A stretch of 64,000 nucleotides of DNA from CAYTGM01 sp964437365. Lineage in GTDB: Bacteria > Sumerlaeota > Sumerlaeia > SLMS01. Every line of letters begins with the position of its first letter. The first letter of the stretch is position 1. This document shows positions 9,656-17,701 of this stretch, piece by piece. The translations under genes were made by a program, and so were the position numbers. The notes beneath the pieces were generated by a model. That model saw only the letters and a program-made list of their open reading frames with translations. It ran no database searches and was not told the DNA's origin. The DNA is taken from positions 1 to 64,000 of the forward strand of contig CAYTGM010000004.1 of assembly GCA_964437365.1 (NCBI GenBank), in the 5' to 3' direction.

Positions 9656-10479
9656 CCGAAATCTTTGATGGGCGAGCTAGCACTTGCGTATAGACGTTTA
9701 TCCATTCTTCCGGCAAGGTAGGAAGTCCTGCCGGCACGCGTTGCATCCCTGCAGGCCGCAGCCATGGCAACGGGATTCTTTGCTTGAGCAATGGCCGTAT
9801 TCAAAAGAATTCCGTCCACGCCGAGTTCCATGGCCTTCGCGCAATCGGCAGCACAACCGACTCCAGCATCAACGACCACAGGAACGTTCAAGGACTCTTT
9901 GATCAAGTGTATATTCGTTGGGTTGAGAATGCCTCGGCCGCTTCCGATGGGTGATCCAAGGGGCATCACCACGGAAGCGCCAGCTTCTTCAAGTCGATGA
10001 CAGAGGACGATGTCATCACTGCAATAGGCCATGATGGTCCAACCATCGCTGGCCAGCTGTTTTGTAACTTCGTAAGTCCCAAGAGGACAGGGCATGAGTG
10101 TTTTCTCATCCCCGATCACCTCTACTTTAATGAGCTTTTCCAGCCCCAGCTCCAGGATGAGTTCGGCGACTTTGAGGGCTTCATCAACGGAGTAACAACC
10201 GGCGGTGTTCGGCAGGAGGGTCATGCGTTGCTTATCGATATAGTTCAAAATATTATTGTCCGGGTTCTTGAGGTCGACACGGCGAAGTGCGACCGTCACC
10301 ATTTCGGAAGCGGAAACCTCATGGGCTGCCTGCATCACCTTGAAGGTTTCATATTTTCCAGTTCCCACAATCATGCGAGAATTAAGAGTGTAAGGTCCGA
10401 ACTTAAGTGGAGAATCGTTCAGCCCTGAATCCGGTGAAACCGGAAGAGGAGCTGGTAGGTTTTCGGATGTGAGTGCCAT
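9652..10479 (-). CDS. thiG: Thiazole synthase
   Basis: A 275-residue TIM-barrel enzyme that makes the thiazole phosphate of thiamine from deoxyxylulose phosphate, dehydroglycine and ThiS-thiocarboxylate. Family motifs are clear: MIVGTGKYETFKVMQ near the N-terminus, LLPNTAGCYSVDEAL, and LIKVEVIGDEKTLMP, whose Lys is the expected Schiff-base residue. VMPLGSPIGSGRGI and VVVDAGVGCAADCAKAMELG bind phosphate. There are about 20 extra residues at the N-terminus compared with typical ThiG. It follows thiS by 54 nt and is surely co-transcribed with it. No other thi genes are in the window. Confidence 0.97.
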   Translation of the reverse strand: MALTSENLPAPLPVSPDSGLNDSPLKFGPYTLNSRMIVGTGKYETFKVMQAAHEVSASEMVTVALRRVDLKNPDNNILNYIDKQRMTLLPNTAGCYSVDEALKVAELILELGLEKLIKVEVIGDEKTLMPCPLGTYEVTKQLASDGWTIMAYCSDDIVLCHRLEEAGASVVMPLGSPIGSGRGILNPTNIHLIKESLNVPVVVDAGVGCAADCAKAMELGVDGILLNTAIAQAKNPVAMAAACRDATRAGRTSYLAGRMDKRLYASASSPIKDFG

Positions 10480-10533
10480 CGATACATGCCTTTCTATCGG
10501 TTAGAAAATGACGGAACAGTTATAAATGAAGGT

Positions 10534-10737
10534 TTATCCACCACCGACCATCGAGACGATGTCGACAGAGTCACCATCTTTCAGCTGATATTGGGCTCTC
10601 TGGTCTCGTTTGACTACTTCGCCATTGATGAGGGTGGCGCAGGGGCGGGAAGTTAAATGGAGATTCTCGAGGAGCTGCTGCAGATCCGTTGTTTCGATGG
10701 TGGTGTTTTCGCCGTTGATTATGACGTCAATCTTCAT
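10534..10737 (-). CDS. thiS: Sulfur carrier protein ThiS
   Basis: A 67-residue ubiquitin-like protein that carries sulfur as a C-terminal thiocarboxylate for thiazole formation. It starts MKIDVIINGENTTIET at the ATG at 10737. An open frame runs 17 codons further upstream, but those residues match nothing in the family. It ends DSVDIVSMVGGG, giving the Gly-Gly tail needed for adenylation and thiocarboxylation. First gene of the thiS-thiG unit. I looked for a TPP riboswitch upstream and did not find its conserved core. Confidence 0.93.
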   Translation of the reverse strand: MKIDVIINGENTTIETTDLQQLLENLHLTSRPCATLINGEVVKRDQRAQYQLKDGDSVDIVSMVGGG

Positions 10738-10880
10738 AAAATTGGTTACATCTTTGTTAAGGAAATGAGAACGTACTTTTTTTGACATTAGTCAATAGCT
10801 TGACGCCTCGTGATTGTTGGCTACCTTGGCTCAACATCGGGTCTGTGGCAATGCTAGATTAAGAAAGGTATCCGGTCGAG

Positions 10881-11987
10881 ATGGGATCTGATTCAAAGCT
10901 CGCGCTCAGAGTAGGCATCTTCTTTACAGTCGCCGTCATTGTTGCTCTTGGACTGAGTCTGCAGGTTGGAAAAGGCGGATATTTTTCCGAGCAATATGAG
11001 GTGGTTGCGAACTTCAGGGAATCTCAGGGCATCGAACGTGGGACTCGCGTGACCCTGCGTGGCGTGCCAATTGGACTTGTTCAGTCCCTGGACTGGGATG
11101 CCGAAAAGTACCGGGTTCGCGTGATTCTTGAGATCGACAGAAAGTACGAGATCCCCCGAAATGCTACGGCCAGAATACAGATAAACAGCCTGCTGGGCGG
11201 GAATATTGTCAATATAGACATGGAAGAAGGGCCTGCAGAAATGGCCTATCTGGGCCAGGGAGATGAAATCCAAACGAAAAAATCCCCCTCACTGGATGAA
11301 GTACTGACCCAGTTGCAGGAACTTTCCTCAGATTCCGAAAGCTTCATTAATAACCTTGATGAAAACCAGCGTCTTGTGATGGCAAAGATCAACGATGTGA
11401 TCGATGAGAATAGAGGATATATTCAGCAAACCTCGGAATCCTTTGCTCGTGTCGGGCCAAAGGTTGAAGCACTCTCTGATCGATTGAATGAAGTAACTGA
11501 ATATATGAAGTCAGGTCAGGGCACTATCGGTCGACTGTATGCCGAAGAAGATGTTTACAACGACCTGAAGACGTTTGGCGATTCAGCTCGTGAAGTGGCT
11601 GAGCAGGTTAAAAGTGGAGAGGGCTCGCTCGGTGCGCTGATTTATAAAGACAACCTTGCCGTGGAAGCCGAGACGACGATGAAAGATTTACAGGGAGCAG
11701 CCAAGGAAGTAGAGGCCGCTGTTGGTGAAAATCGCTCGGAACTCAAGACACTGATCGCCAACCTTTCAGGCGCAGGCACCAAGGTTGAAGAGGCGATAAC
11801 CAACTTTAACGACATATCGACGAAGATTAACAGTGGCGAGGGCACGCTGGCCCGACTCGTAAACGACCCCTCACTGTATGAGGATGCCCAGAAGGCTGTC
11901 CAGCAGGTTGGGGATAGTTTTGAGACGACAGAAGAGCAGGGTGTGTTTCGCAGTTTCCTTGGTTTGATCTTTGGTGCCTTAATTTAA
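10881..11987 (+). CDS. MCE-domain (MlaD-like) envelope lipid-transport protein
   Basis: A 368-residue membrane-anchored periplasmic protein. One N-terminal membrane helix (around residues 9-27) is followed by an MCE domain (around 36-115) with FRESQGIERGTRVTLRGVPIG and the INSLLGGNIVNID end motif. The rest is a long helical tail. The tail holds three copies of a motif of the form SG(Q/E)GTxGRLxxxxxxYxDxxxA, at about residues 212, 252 and 315, a pattern seen in many stand-alone MlaD-like proteins. It should be the substrate-binding part of an ABC-type phospholipid transporter, but no permease or ATPase lies nearby. It sits 167 bp upstream of the MglA/roadblock cluster on the same strand; a functional link is unproven. 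Confidence 0.88.
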   Translation: MGSDSKLALRVGIFFTVAVIVALGLSLQVGKGGYFSEQYEVVANFRESQGIERGTRVTLRGVPIGLVQSLDWDAEKYRVRVILEIDRKYEIPRNATARIQINSLLGGNIVNIDMEEGPAEMAYLGQGDEIQTKKSPSLDEVLTQLQELSSDSESFINNLDENQRLVMAKINDVIDENRGYIQQTSESFARVGPKVEALSDRLNEVTEYMKSGQGTIGRLYAEEDVYNDLKTFGDSAREVAEQVKSGEGSLGALIYKDNLAVEAETTMKDLQGAAKEVEAAVGENRSELKTLIANLSGAGTKVEEAITNFNDISTKINSGEGTLARLVNDPSLYEDAQKAVQQVGDSFETTEEQGVFRSFLGLIFGALI

Positions 11988-12035
11988 GGTAAAAGTCACT
12001 GATTTTTCCTGAAAAGTAAAACAACCACTTGCGTA

Positions 12036-12077
12036 CTTCAGGGTTCACGTCCATGTATTGTGGACGATTGAACCTGA
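12036..12077 (+). other. Imperfect hairpin between the MCE gene and the roadblock cluster
   Basis: A stem of about 15 pairs with one or two bulges: CGTCCA at 12048-12053 pairs with TGGACG at 12061-12066, extended by GGTTCA with TGAACC. No T-tract follows, so it is not a classical terminator. It may be a processing site or a leader structure for the genes starting at 12155. Confidence 0.45.
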
Positions 12078-12154
12078 GGGACTTATAGGGCGGAAGAGAC
12101 CCATGCCACGGGAGTAACGCTTCAGATCGCTATCATTCTCTGCCCATCGATGTA

Positions 12155-13030
12155 ATGAAGATGGCTCTGTCCACTGAGAAAGTGCTGAGCCTCCTTGAAG
12201 CGAACTATGGGAACATGGACTCAACTTCCGAAATAGCCATGCTAGAAGATGAATTCCTTTCTGGACGGAATCCTCTGGCTTTCCTGCCTCTGTGCCAAAA
12301 GCTTCGAAGGCTGAAGAAGCCGTTGAAGGCGATGGAGATTTGCCGAAGAGGTTTGGAGGAAGTCCCAGGGTCCCTGGCAGGCAAGATCATGTATGTCCGC
12401 CTGTTGGCAGATCTTGGCCACTACAAAGCTGCCCTTGATGAAATCGAAAAAGTTGAACAGACGGCCCCTGAAACAATCGGTTTGCTCATTGAAAAAGCAC
12501 GTTGTCAGGTCAAGCTCTCCAAGCTGGATGAAGCCAGGATCCTGATCAACCGGCTCAATTCCTACGACCCGATGAATGCGGAAGTTCAAGTGATCTCCCG
12601 GGAGCTGCGTCATCAGGAAAGAAAAGTGAATGAGGGAAAAGTTCCTGAAAGACCGCTTTTTTTTCCCCCACCTAAGCGAAACAACCAAGAAATCCTTGAG
12701 ATTGTAAAGAAAGAGATACAGAAACTTGTATCTGTTCGGTCATGTGCGGTAATTCCGACCGGGATCGGTATCCCCGCTGTTGAAGGGGATCCAGCCCACG
12801 CAGAGATCGCTTATGAGTACTATAAGGGAATTGTGACCTCATGCAATGATCTGGAACTCGGAAAAATGAAGATGGGTGTAATCGAGATGGACATGGCACA
12901 GTTTATTGTGCTTGTGCGCCAGAAGTCACTGGTGTCTGTTTCATTCGAGCCTACCCCTCAGTTCGGTCGTGTCTTTAACCGATTTCAGACAATTGTTGAG
13001 CATCTTGTGCCTGTACAGGATGCGGCTTAG
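12155..13030 (+). CDS. TPR protein with C-terminal roadblock-like domain
   Basis: About 291 residues, cytosolic. Residues 30-150 form tetratricopeptide-type helices (for example KPLKAMEICRRGLEEVPGS and YKAALDEIEKVEQTAPETIG). A basic, proline-rich linker follows. From about 185 there is an alpha/beta domain that reads like a roadblock/LC7 fold (VRSCAVIPTGIGIPAVEGD ... MGVIEMDMAQFIVLV). It is the first gene of a seven-gene co-directional block with the MglA-type GTPase. By analogy with MglB it may bind or regulate that GTPase, with the TPR part as adaptor. Two ATGs (12155 and 12161) are possible starts, and neither has a strong Shine-Dalgarno. Confidence 0.65.
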   Translation: MKMALSTEKVLSLLEANYGNMDSTSEIAMLEDEFLSGRNPLAFLPLCQKLRRLKKPLKAMEICRRGLEEVPGSLAGKIMYVRLLADLGHYKAALDEIEKVEQTAPETIGLLIEKARCQVKLSKLDEARILINRLNSYDPMNAEVQVISRELRHQERKVNEGKVPERPLFFPPPKRNNQEILEIVKKEIQKLVSVRSCAVIPTGIGIPAVEGDPAHAEIAYEYYKGIVTSCNDLELGKMKMGVIEMDMAQFIVLVRQKSLVSVSFEPTPQFGRVFNRFQTIVEHLVPVQDAA

Positions 13031-13078
13031 TGAAAGTTAATTGTAGAGACATTTTACTTCAGGAAGGAATAGGACAGA

Positions 13079-14005
13079 ATGACGACCTTAAATAAGAACA
13101 CGCTATTGGTTTTTGTGTGTGCGCTGGCTCTCATCGCTGTTCCGATGGCTTTTGCAGGAATTGGTAAGGGTGTTGAGGATTTGAAGATTGGGATGATTCT
13201 TATCATCATCGAACTTCTCATTTATTTCGTTGCTGCACTCGTCATGAATCCGAAGGCAACGATAGGGATGGCCTTCGCCAATTCAGTTCTATTTATCATC
13301 TTGCGCGGATTTGCAGCCTTTATCGGCGTTCTGGCCTACGGGGCGATTTCAGCTTCCATGGACAGCTCAGCCGCTCTTCGCATTTGGCTCAACCCCATCA
13401 GCATGGTCATTCAAATCGTCGTCATTCTCTTTGCCGGCCCTTATATTCTGGCGATCCTGATTCCGGAATTGCTCGGGAAAGATGTATCGGATCAACTGCG
13501 CGGAGACACACGAAGTTCTGCTGCCCCGAGGAAAAAAGCTCCCCAAAGTATAGAAACGAATCCAGCAGGTGGATTTATTCAGGTTTTTTCTTTTGATGAG
13601 CTGGAAGGTGTCATCAAGAAAACCCCGGGTCTCGAAGGCTACATCATCTATAATGATGAAGGTCTGGTGGTCTGGCACAGCCTGCCTCTTAAGATCGAAG
13701 TTGATTCGCTGACTGCCAGGCTGGTTGGATATTGTACACAAGTGGGCCAGCTCTCCCTCAACTCTGGACTGACAAAGGCAAGGCGTGTTGTGGTTGAGAA
13801 CAAAGAGCACCATGTTCTGACAACCAGCCTGAACCAGAATTTCGGGATGATTCTCATGTTCAGCAGCAGAATAAGTCAGGAGGAGATGTATTCTCGCATC
13901 GGCGTCCTGACGAAATCGACGAGAGAGTATTTGCAGTGGAAGTATCCTGCTCTCCCACTGGCAACCGGGTTAACGAAGGAAAGCGCTCCACTCGAAGTGG
14001 TGTGA
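13079..14005 (+). CDS. Membrane protein with cytosolic roadblock/LC7 domain
   Basis: A 308-residue protein. The N-terminus has four hydrophobic segments: around residues 8-26, 35-55, 63-88 and 105-130. A charged linker (SDQLRGDTRSSAAPRKKAP) follows, then a roadblock/LC7-type domain at about 165-280: VIKKTPGLEGYIIYNDEGLVVW, and a later strand HHVLTTSLNQNFGMILMFSS. AGGAAGGA lies 11 bp upstream of the ATG. A roadblock domain fixed to the membrane is unusual and could recruit the neighbouring GTPase to a membrane site. Second gene of the MglA block. Confidence 0.7.
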   Translation: MTTLNKNTLLVFVCALALIAVPMAFAGIGKGVEDLKIGMILIIIELLIYFVAALVMNPKATIGMAFANSVLFIILRGFAAFIGVLAYGAISASMDSSAALRIWLNPISMVIQIVVILFAGPYILAILIPELLGKDVSDQLRGDTRSSAAPRKKAPQSIETNPAGGFIQVFSFDELEGVIKKTPGLEGYIIYNDEGLVVWHSLPLKIEVDSLTARLVGYCTQVGQLSLNSGLTKARRVVVENKEHHVLTTSLNQNFGMILMFSSRISQEEMYSRIGVLTKSTREYLQWKYPALPLATGLTKESAPLEVV

Positions 14006-14087
14006 TGATACAAATGGAAACAATGCGTTTGACCAGAGATAGTTTAAGTTTCACGATACTGTGACCTTTTAGGAGCAACTGGAGCAG

Positions 14088-14444
14088 ATGGATAGAATAC
14101 TTGCAGAACTAAACAAGACCCTTGGGGTAGTTGGTTCTTTCGTTGTAGGAAGTGATGGAATCATCGTCGCGAGCGACTTCGCAACCGAACTGAATGATGA
14201 AGTAATGGGTGCATTGACCTCTTCGATCATTAACTCGACGGAGAAAGCGACCAAGAAGATGGAACAGGGAGAACTTGTTTCATTTATTGTTGAGACAGAA
14301 ACCAATAAATTGTTTTTTAACTCGACCCGGTCGGGCTTTGTCGTTTGTGTTGCGCAACCTGATGCTAATCTGGGCCTGATTCGTGTAGAGATGCGAACAG
14401 CCACGGAAAAGCTGAATAATGTCACCCTTGGCCTTCGTTCATAA
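14088..14444 (+). CDS. Stand-alone roadblock/LC7 domain protein
   Basis: A 118-residue single-domain protein. The pattern is typical of roadblock/LC7 proteins: LNKTLGVVGSFVVGSDGIIVASD, a helix with MGALTSSIINSTEKA, then strands SFIVETETNKLFFN and FVVCVAQPDANLGLI, and a final helix. AGGAGCA lies 11 bp before the ATG. It directly precedes the MglA-type GTPase (44 bp gap), the position that mglB takes beside mglA in many genomes. It is therefore one of two MglB-like candidates in the block. MglB homodimers act as the GTPase-activating partner of MglA (family knowledge). Confidence 0.8.
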   Translation: MDRILAELNKTLGVVGSFVVGSDGIIVASDFATELNDEVMGALTSSIINSTEKATKKMEQGELVSFIVETETNKLFFNSTRSGFVVCVAQPDANLGLIRVEMRTATEKLNNVTLGLRS

Positions 14445-14488
14445 GCTAGTACGTCTAGCAGATTTCTAGAGGATCGTTTGATAAGCCT

Positions 14489-15712
14489 ATGGCTACCCTC
14501 AATTACGCTTTTAAAGAACTCTCCTGCAAGCTCGTCTACTATGGATGTGGTCTGTGCGGCAAGACAACGAACCTGATCCATATCCATAAGACAGTTCCTC
14601 AAAAATTTCGTGGTGAACTTGTTTCTCTGGCAACCGAGCAAGATCGAACGCTTTTCTTTGATTTTCTTCCGCTCGATCTGGGTGAAGTGAAGGGATTCAA
14701 GACAAAGTTTCAGCTCTATACGGTTCCCGGTCAGGTCTATTATAATGCTACAAGAAAGCTCGTACTGCGTGGCGTTGACGGTATTGTCTTTGTCGCGGAT
14801 AGCCAGAAAGACCGTTTTCAAGAGAACATCGATTCCCTCGAAAACCTGAAGCAGAACCTTGAGGAGTACGGTTATCGGTTAGCTGAAAGCCCAACCGATT
14901 TTGAAGGTATTCCCTGGGTCATTCAGTATAACAAGCGAGATATGCCACAGGTTTCTGAAATCGAAGATATGCAGAAAGCCTTAAACGCAGTAGCCTGCCC
15001 CTCCTATGAAGCAGTGGCCGTTAGCGGAAAAGGGGTGAAAGATACTCTGAAAGGTATCTCTTCACTTGTTATCAAGAAGTTAAACGCAGACCCGGTTTCA
15101 CCTGTCGCAGGAGAATCATCAAAGACTTCCAGTCCTTCAGCTCCCTCAAAAGCACCGGCTGCTCAAGCAGCCAGTTCTAATGATGAATACTCGGAATTGA
15201 GTGAAAAAGAGATGGAGGATGCTGAATCAAGCAGCCAGCAGCCTTCCAAGCCATCTCTTCCAAACCCCAAACCTGCTTCACCAGCTCCTCAGCCGGAAGC
15301 GACTCCAGAACCAGCACAACCTGCTGCCAGCGGACAAGGCAACGTTCCCCAGCTGACTATTTTCCAGCAGTGCAAGGCCAAGCTGAGAGGGATGGGATTG
15401 GGTGGTGGAAACCTCACTCTCGCGAACCTGGCTGGAGACACGAATGGTCTCTATCAGCTAACTGGAAAGATTTCTTTCCTCGGTATATTTGGTGGTACCT
15501 GGTCAAGAAAACTAAGATATACAGGGACCGTAGAAAAAGAAGTCGATGGACAGCAAGTCGAGCTGAAGTCGTTTGTATCAGAAGATGAGGCAGGTCCAGC
15601 ATTGGAAGTTTTCGTTAAGGAAGAAGAGACAGAGAAGAAGCTCTTCATTAACTATATCGGTAAGATGGGCCAGGTACAAATCGTTCCTCCTGGCAACAAG
15701 CCTATAGCTTGA
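14489..15712 (+). CDS. mglA: MglA-type small GTPase with extra C-terminal domain
   Basis: A 407-residue protein. Residues 1-200 are an MglA Ras-like GTPase: P-loop YYGCGLCGKTTNL (around 18-30), switch regions LATEQDRTLFFDFLPLDLG and TVPGQVYYNATRKLVLRGVD, then FVADSQKDR, and the guanine-specificity motif QYNKRDMP. The P-loop has Cys where MglA usually has Pro (GPGLCGKT becomes GCGLCGKT). Typical MglA is about 195 residues. Here a Ser/Pro/Ala-rich linker (around 205-285) leads to a 120-residue beta-rich domain (FQQCKAKLRGMGLGGGNLTL ... MGQVQIVPPGN) that I do not recognise. MglA-GTP sets cell polarity for motility and type IV pili in Myxococcus; a similar role here is inference. Confidence 0.88.
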   Translation: MATLNYAFKELSCKLVYYGCGLCGKTTNLIHIHKTVPQKFRGELVSLATEQDRTLFFDFLPLDLGEVKGFKTKFQLYTVPGQVYYNATRKLVLRGVDGIVFVADSQKDRFQENIDSLENLKQNLEEYGYRLAESPTDFEGIPWVIQYNKRDMPQVSEIEDMQKALNAVACPSYEAVAVSGKGVKDTLKGISSLVIKKLNADPVSPVAGESSKTSSPSAPSKAPAAQAASSNDEYSELSEKEMEDAESSSQQPSKPSLPNPKPASPAPQPEATPEPAQPAASGQGNVPQLTIFQQCKAKLRGMGLGGGNLTLANLAGDTNGLYQLTGKISFLGIFGGTWSRKLRYTGTVEKEVDGQQVELKSFVSEDEAGPALEVFVKEEETEKKLFINYIGKMGQVQIVPPGNKPIA

Positions 15713-15743
15713 GAAATTTGAGGGTCATAGAAAGGATTCGGCC

Positions 15744-16229
15744 ATGGCGAATCAGCCTCTGATTTTAACAAAGACAGAGATCACACAGATACACCGAGCA
15801 CTTCTTCAGATGCTCAAGCAGTCCGAAGCCAAGTGCGCCATGCTGGTAGATGCAGATGGCAAGTGCTTAGCGAAGAAGGGCTTTACAGCCAACATCGACA
15901 CAGATGCTCTGGCGGCTTTGATCGCTGGTTCTTTTTCCTCAACGCGAGCAATGGCTAACCTGGTCGGAGAGACTGACTTTTCAGTCCTTTTCCACCAGGG
16001 TGAGCGAGATCATATTCATAACATCCTCGTTGATAATAACACGATTCTCACCATCATCTTTGATGACCGGACTACGATAGGTATGGTTCGACTCTATTCA
16101 AAGGAAAGCGCCAAGGTTCTTAAGGAAACGCTGGAACAGGCGAAGTCGAAGAAACTGCCGGCTGACAAGAGACCAGCCATTGAAAAAGACGTGGAAGATC
16201 AGCTGGATAGTCTTTTCAAAGACGACTGA
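15744..16229 (+). CDS. Roadblock/LC7 protein, MglB-like
   Basis: A 161-residue protein with a roadblock domain at about residues 12-125. It contains MLKQSEAKCAMLVDADGKCL, a helix TDALAALIAGSFSSTRAMANL, then FSVLFHQGERDHIHNILVDNN and TILTIIFDDRTTIGMVRLYS. The layout (helix, strands, then a Thr-rich strand pair) matches the MglB group closely. A charged C-terminal tail of about 35 residues ends DQLDSLFKDD. It lies 31 bp after the mglA stop, with AAGGA upstream of the ATG. Of the four roadblock-type proteins in the block this is the best MglB candidate. The symbol is withheld because two stand-alone roadblock genes flank mglA. Confidence 0.82.
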   Translation: MANQPLILTKTEITQIHRALLQMLKQSEAKCAMLVDADGKCLAKKGFTANIDTDALAALIAGSFSSTRAMANLVGETDFSVLFHQGERDHIHNILVDNNTILTIIFDDRTTIGMVRLYSKESAKVLKETLEQAKSKKLPADKRPAIEKDVEDQLDSLFKDD

Positions 16230-16350
16230 TCTGCTTTTTCGACCCACAGAGAATGGAACCTCAAACCTCAAAATACTCTTCTCCTGAACAGGAAGAACCA
16301 TTTAAACGATACTACTCGAGTCAAACTAGACATCCTGAAACGGACGATTC

Positions 16351-17649
16351 ATGCAGGGTAACTTAAAGCAGATTCAACTTCCTGAAGTGCTGCAGTTCAT
16401 CAGTATGGGCAAATCGTCCGGGCTTTTGACGATCACTGTTGAACCAGGTAACAGCATCACCCTCGTCATTCGTACCGGAAAGATCATCAATTCTTCAGCA
16501 CTTGATCGAAGAAGACGACTTGGTGAGCTTCTGGTACATCGGGGAATTCTAAAGAGAACTGACCTGTCACAGATTCTTGCCCTGCAAAGGACCATTGAAA
16601 GCGATAAGCGCCTTGGTCAAATCCTGATCGAACGAGAATACGTCGATGAGGAAACAGTCAGTGATGTACTACGATTGCAGCTGGAAGAAGAGATCTGGAA
16701 TCTCTTTGGTCTGGATGAAGGCGAGTTTAAGTTCGAGGCAAAGAAACAAGAGGAAGTTGGTGAAGCGCAGGTTCAGATCGATATTGAACCACTTCTGCTC
16801 GAAGGCACACGGCGCCAGGATGAATGGCGCTCAATCGTCAAACTCATTCCTAATGATACCCTTGTCCTTAAAGTAAATGATGTATCGAGTGAACTGCATT
16901 CCGATGAGGATCTGCATTTTTCCGCGGCAGAGTGGCGAGTGCTCGCTCAGATCAACGGCAAGTTTCCAATCAGTGCTATTGTTAACAGATCGGCCATGGG
17001 TCGCTTTGAAGTTTATCGAATCATTGCAGACCTGCTGAATAAAGGCATTGTCGACTTCAAGGATTTTGCAGGCGAAGAAACGGCGCAGGGGAATGCCCCA
17101 GGCAAGCACGCGGAATCCAATGAAGCATCTGCCAAGTCCCCCCGTATGTCTTCCATATTTTCCAGATTAACGGGAACGGTTAAAAAGGAAGGTGCAGGTG
17201 AGCAAAAGAAGTTTGTAACGCCACTTGGTTCCTTTAGCGCCTATATCAATAGATTGATACACAATTTCCAGCACAGCAAAGAATACAAACCCGAGGATGG
17301 CGACCAGACCCTCGTTCAACGATTCTGGAATGAACAGCTGATCAGCTTTACGCGGGCAGACTTGATTGAAATCAACCATGGCCAATTGAATGTCACGATT
17401 CTGGAACGCTATCTGGACATGTTTGAGTTTTCTGAACTGACGCAAGATTGCTTTGAAGACTGCATCGAGGCATTATCATCACTGCTTTTTGAGATCTATG
17501 ATAACTTCGCTCGAAGACTTGGTGAGAAAACAGCCTCGAGAATCGCGAAAGAAACACTTGATGAATTCAATCATCAAATTGAGCACAAGTATGGCGCAGA
17601 TTTTAGTATTGAAGAAAGAGTCTACAGCATCTTGAGAATTAATGTATAG
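16351..17649 (+). CDS. DUF4388 (PATAN) domain protein
   Basis: A 432-residue cytosolic protein. It opens with a DUF4388/PATAN domain (MQGNLKQIQLPEVLQFISMG ... GLLTITVEPG). Two GspE-N-terminal-like units follow: RRLGELLVHRGILKRTDL and KRLGQILIEREYVDEETV, around residues 50-110. A winged-helix-like part (EWRVLAQINGKFPISAIVN, around 195-240) and a helical C-terminal domain (around 290-432) complete it. DUF4388 proteins often sit beside response regulators and MglA in delta-proteobacteria-like genomes. The GspE-like units are also found in pilus ATPases, which would suit a link between the GTPase and a pilus motor. That link is inference. Confidence 0.78.
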   Translation: MQGNLKQIQLPEVLQFISMGKSSGLLTITVEPGNSITLVIRTGKIINSSALDRRRRLGELLVHRGILKRTDLSQILALQRTIESDKRLGQILIEREYVDEETVSDVLRLQLEEEIWNLFGLDEGEFKFEAKKQEEVGEAQVQIDIEPLLLEGTRRQDEWRSIVKLIPNDTLVLKVNDVSSELHSDEDLHFSAAEWRVLAQINGKFPISAIVNRSAMGRFEVYRIIADLLNKGIVDFKDFAGEETAQGNAPGKHAESNEASAKSPRMSSIFSRLTGTVKKEGAGEQKKFVTPLGSFSAYINRLIHNFQHSKEYKPEDGDQTLVQRFWNEQLISFTRADLIEINHGQLNVTILERYLDMFEFSELTQDCFEDCIEALSSLLFEIYDNFARRLGEKTASRIAKETLDEFNHQIEHKYGADFSIEERVYSILRINV

Positions 17650-17701
17650 ACTCCTCTCTAGCAAATAAGGACTACCGATACCCCATAAGGGTTTAAGAAT
17701 T

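Noticed and set aside
10738..10880. TPP riboswitch upstream of thiS
   Set aside because: I looked for the conserved CTGAGA and related core elements on the minus strand and did not find them.
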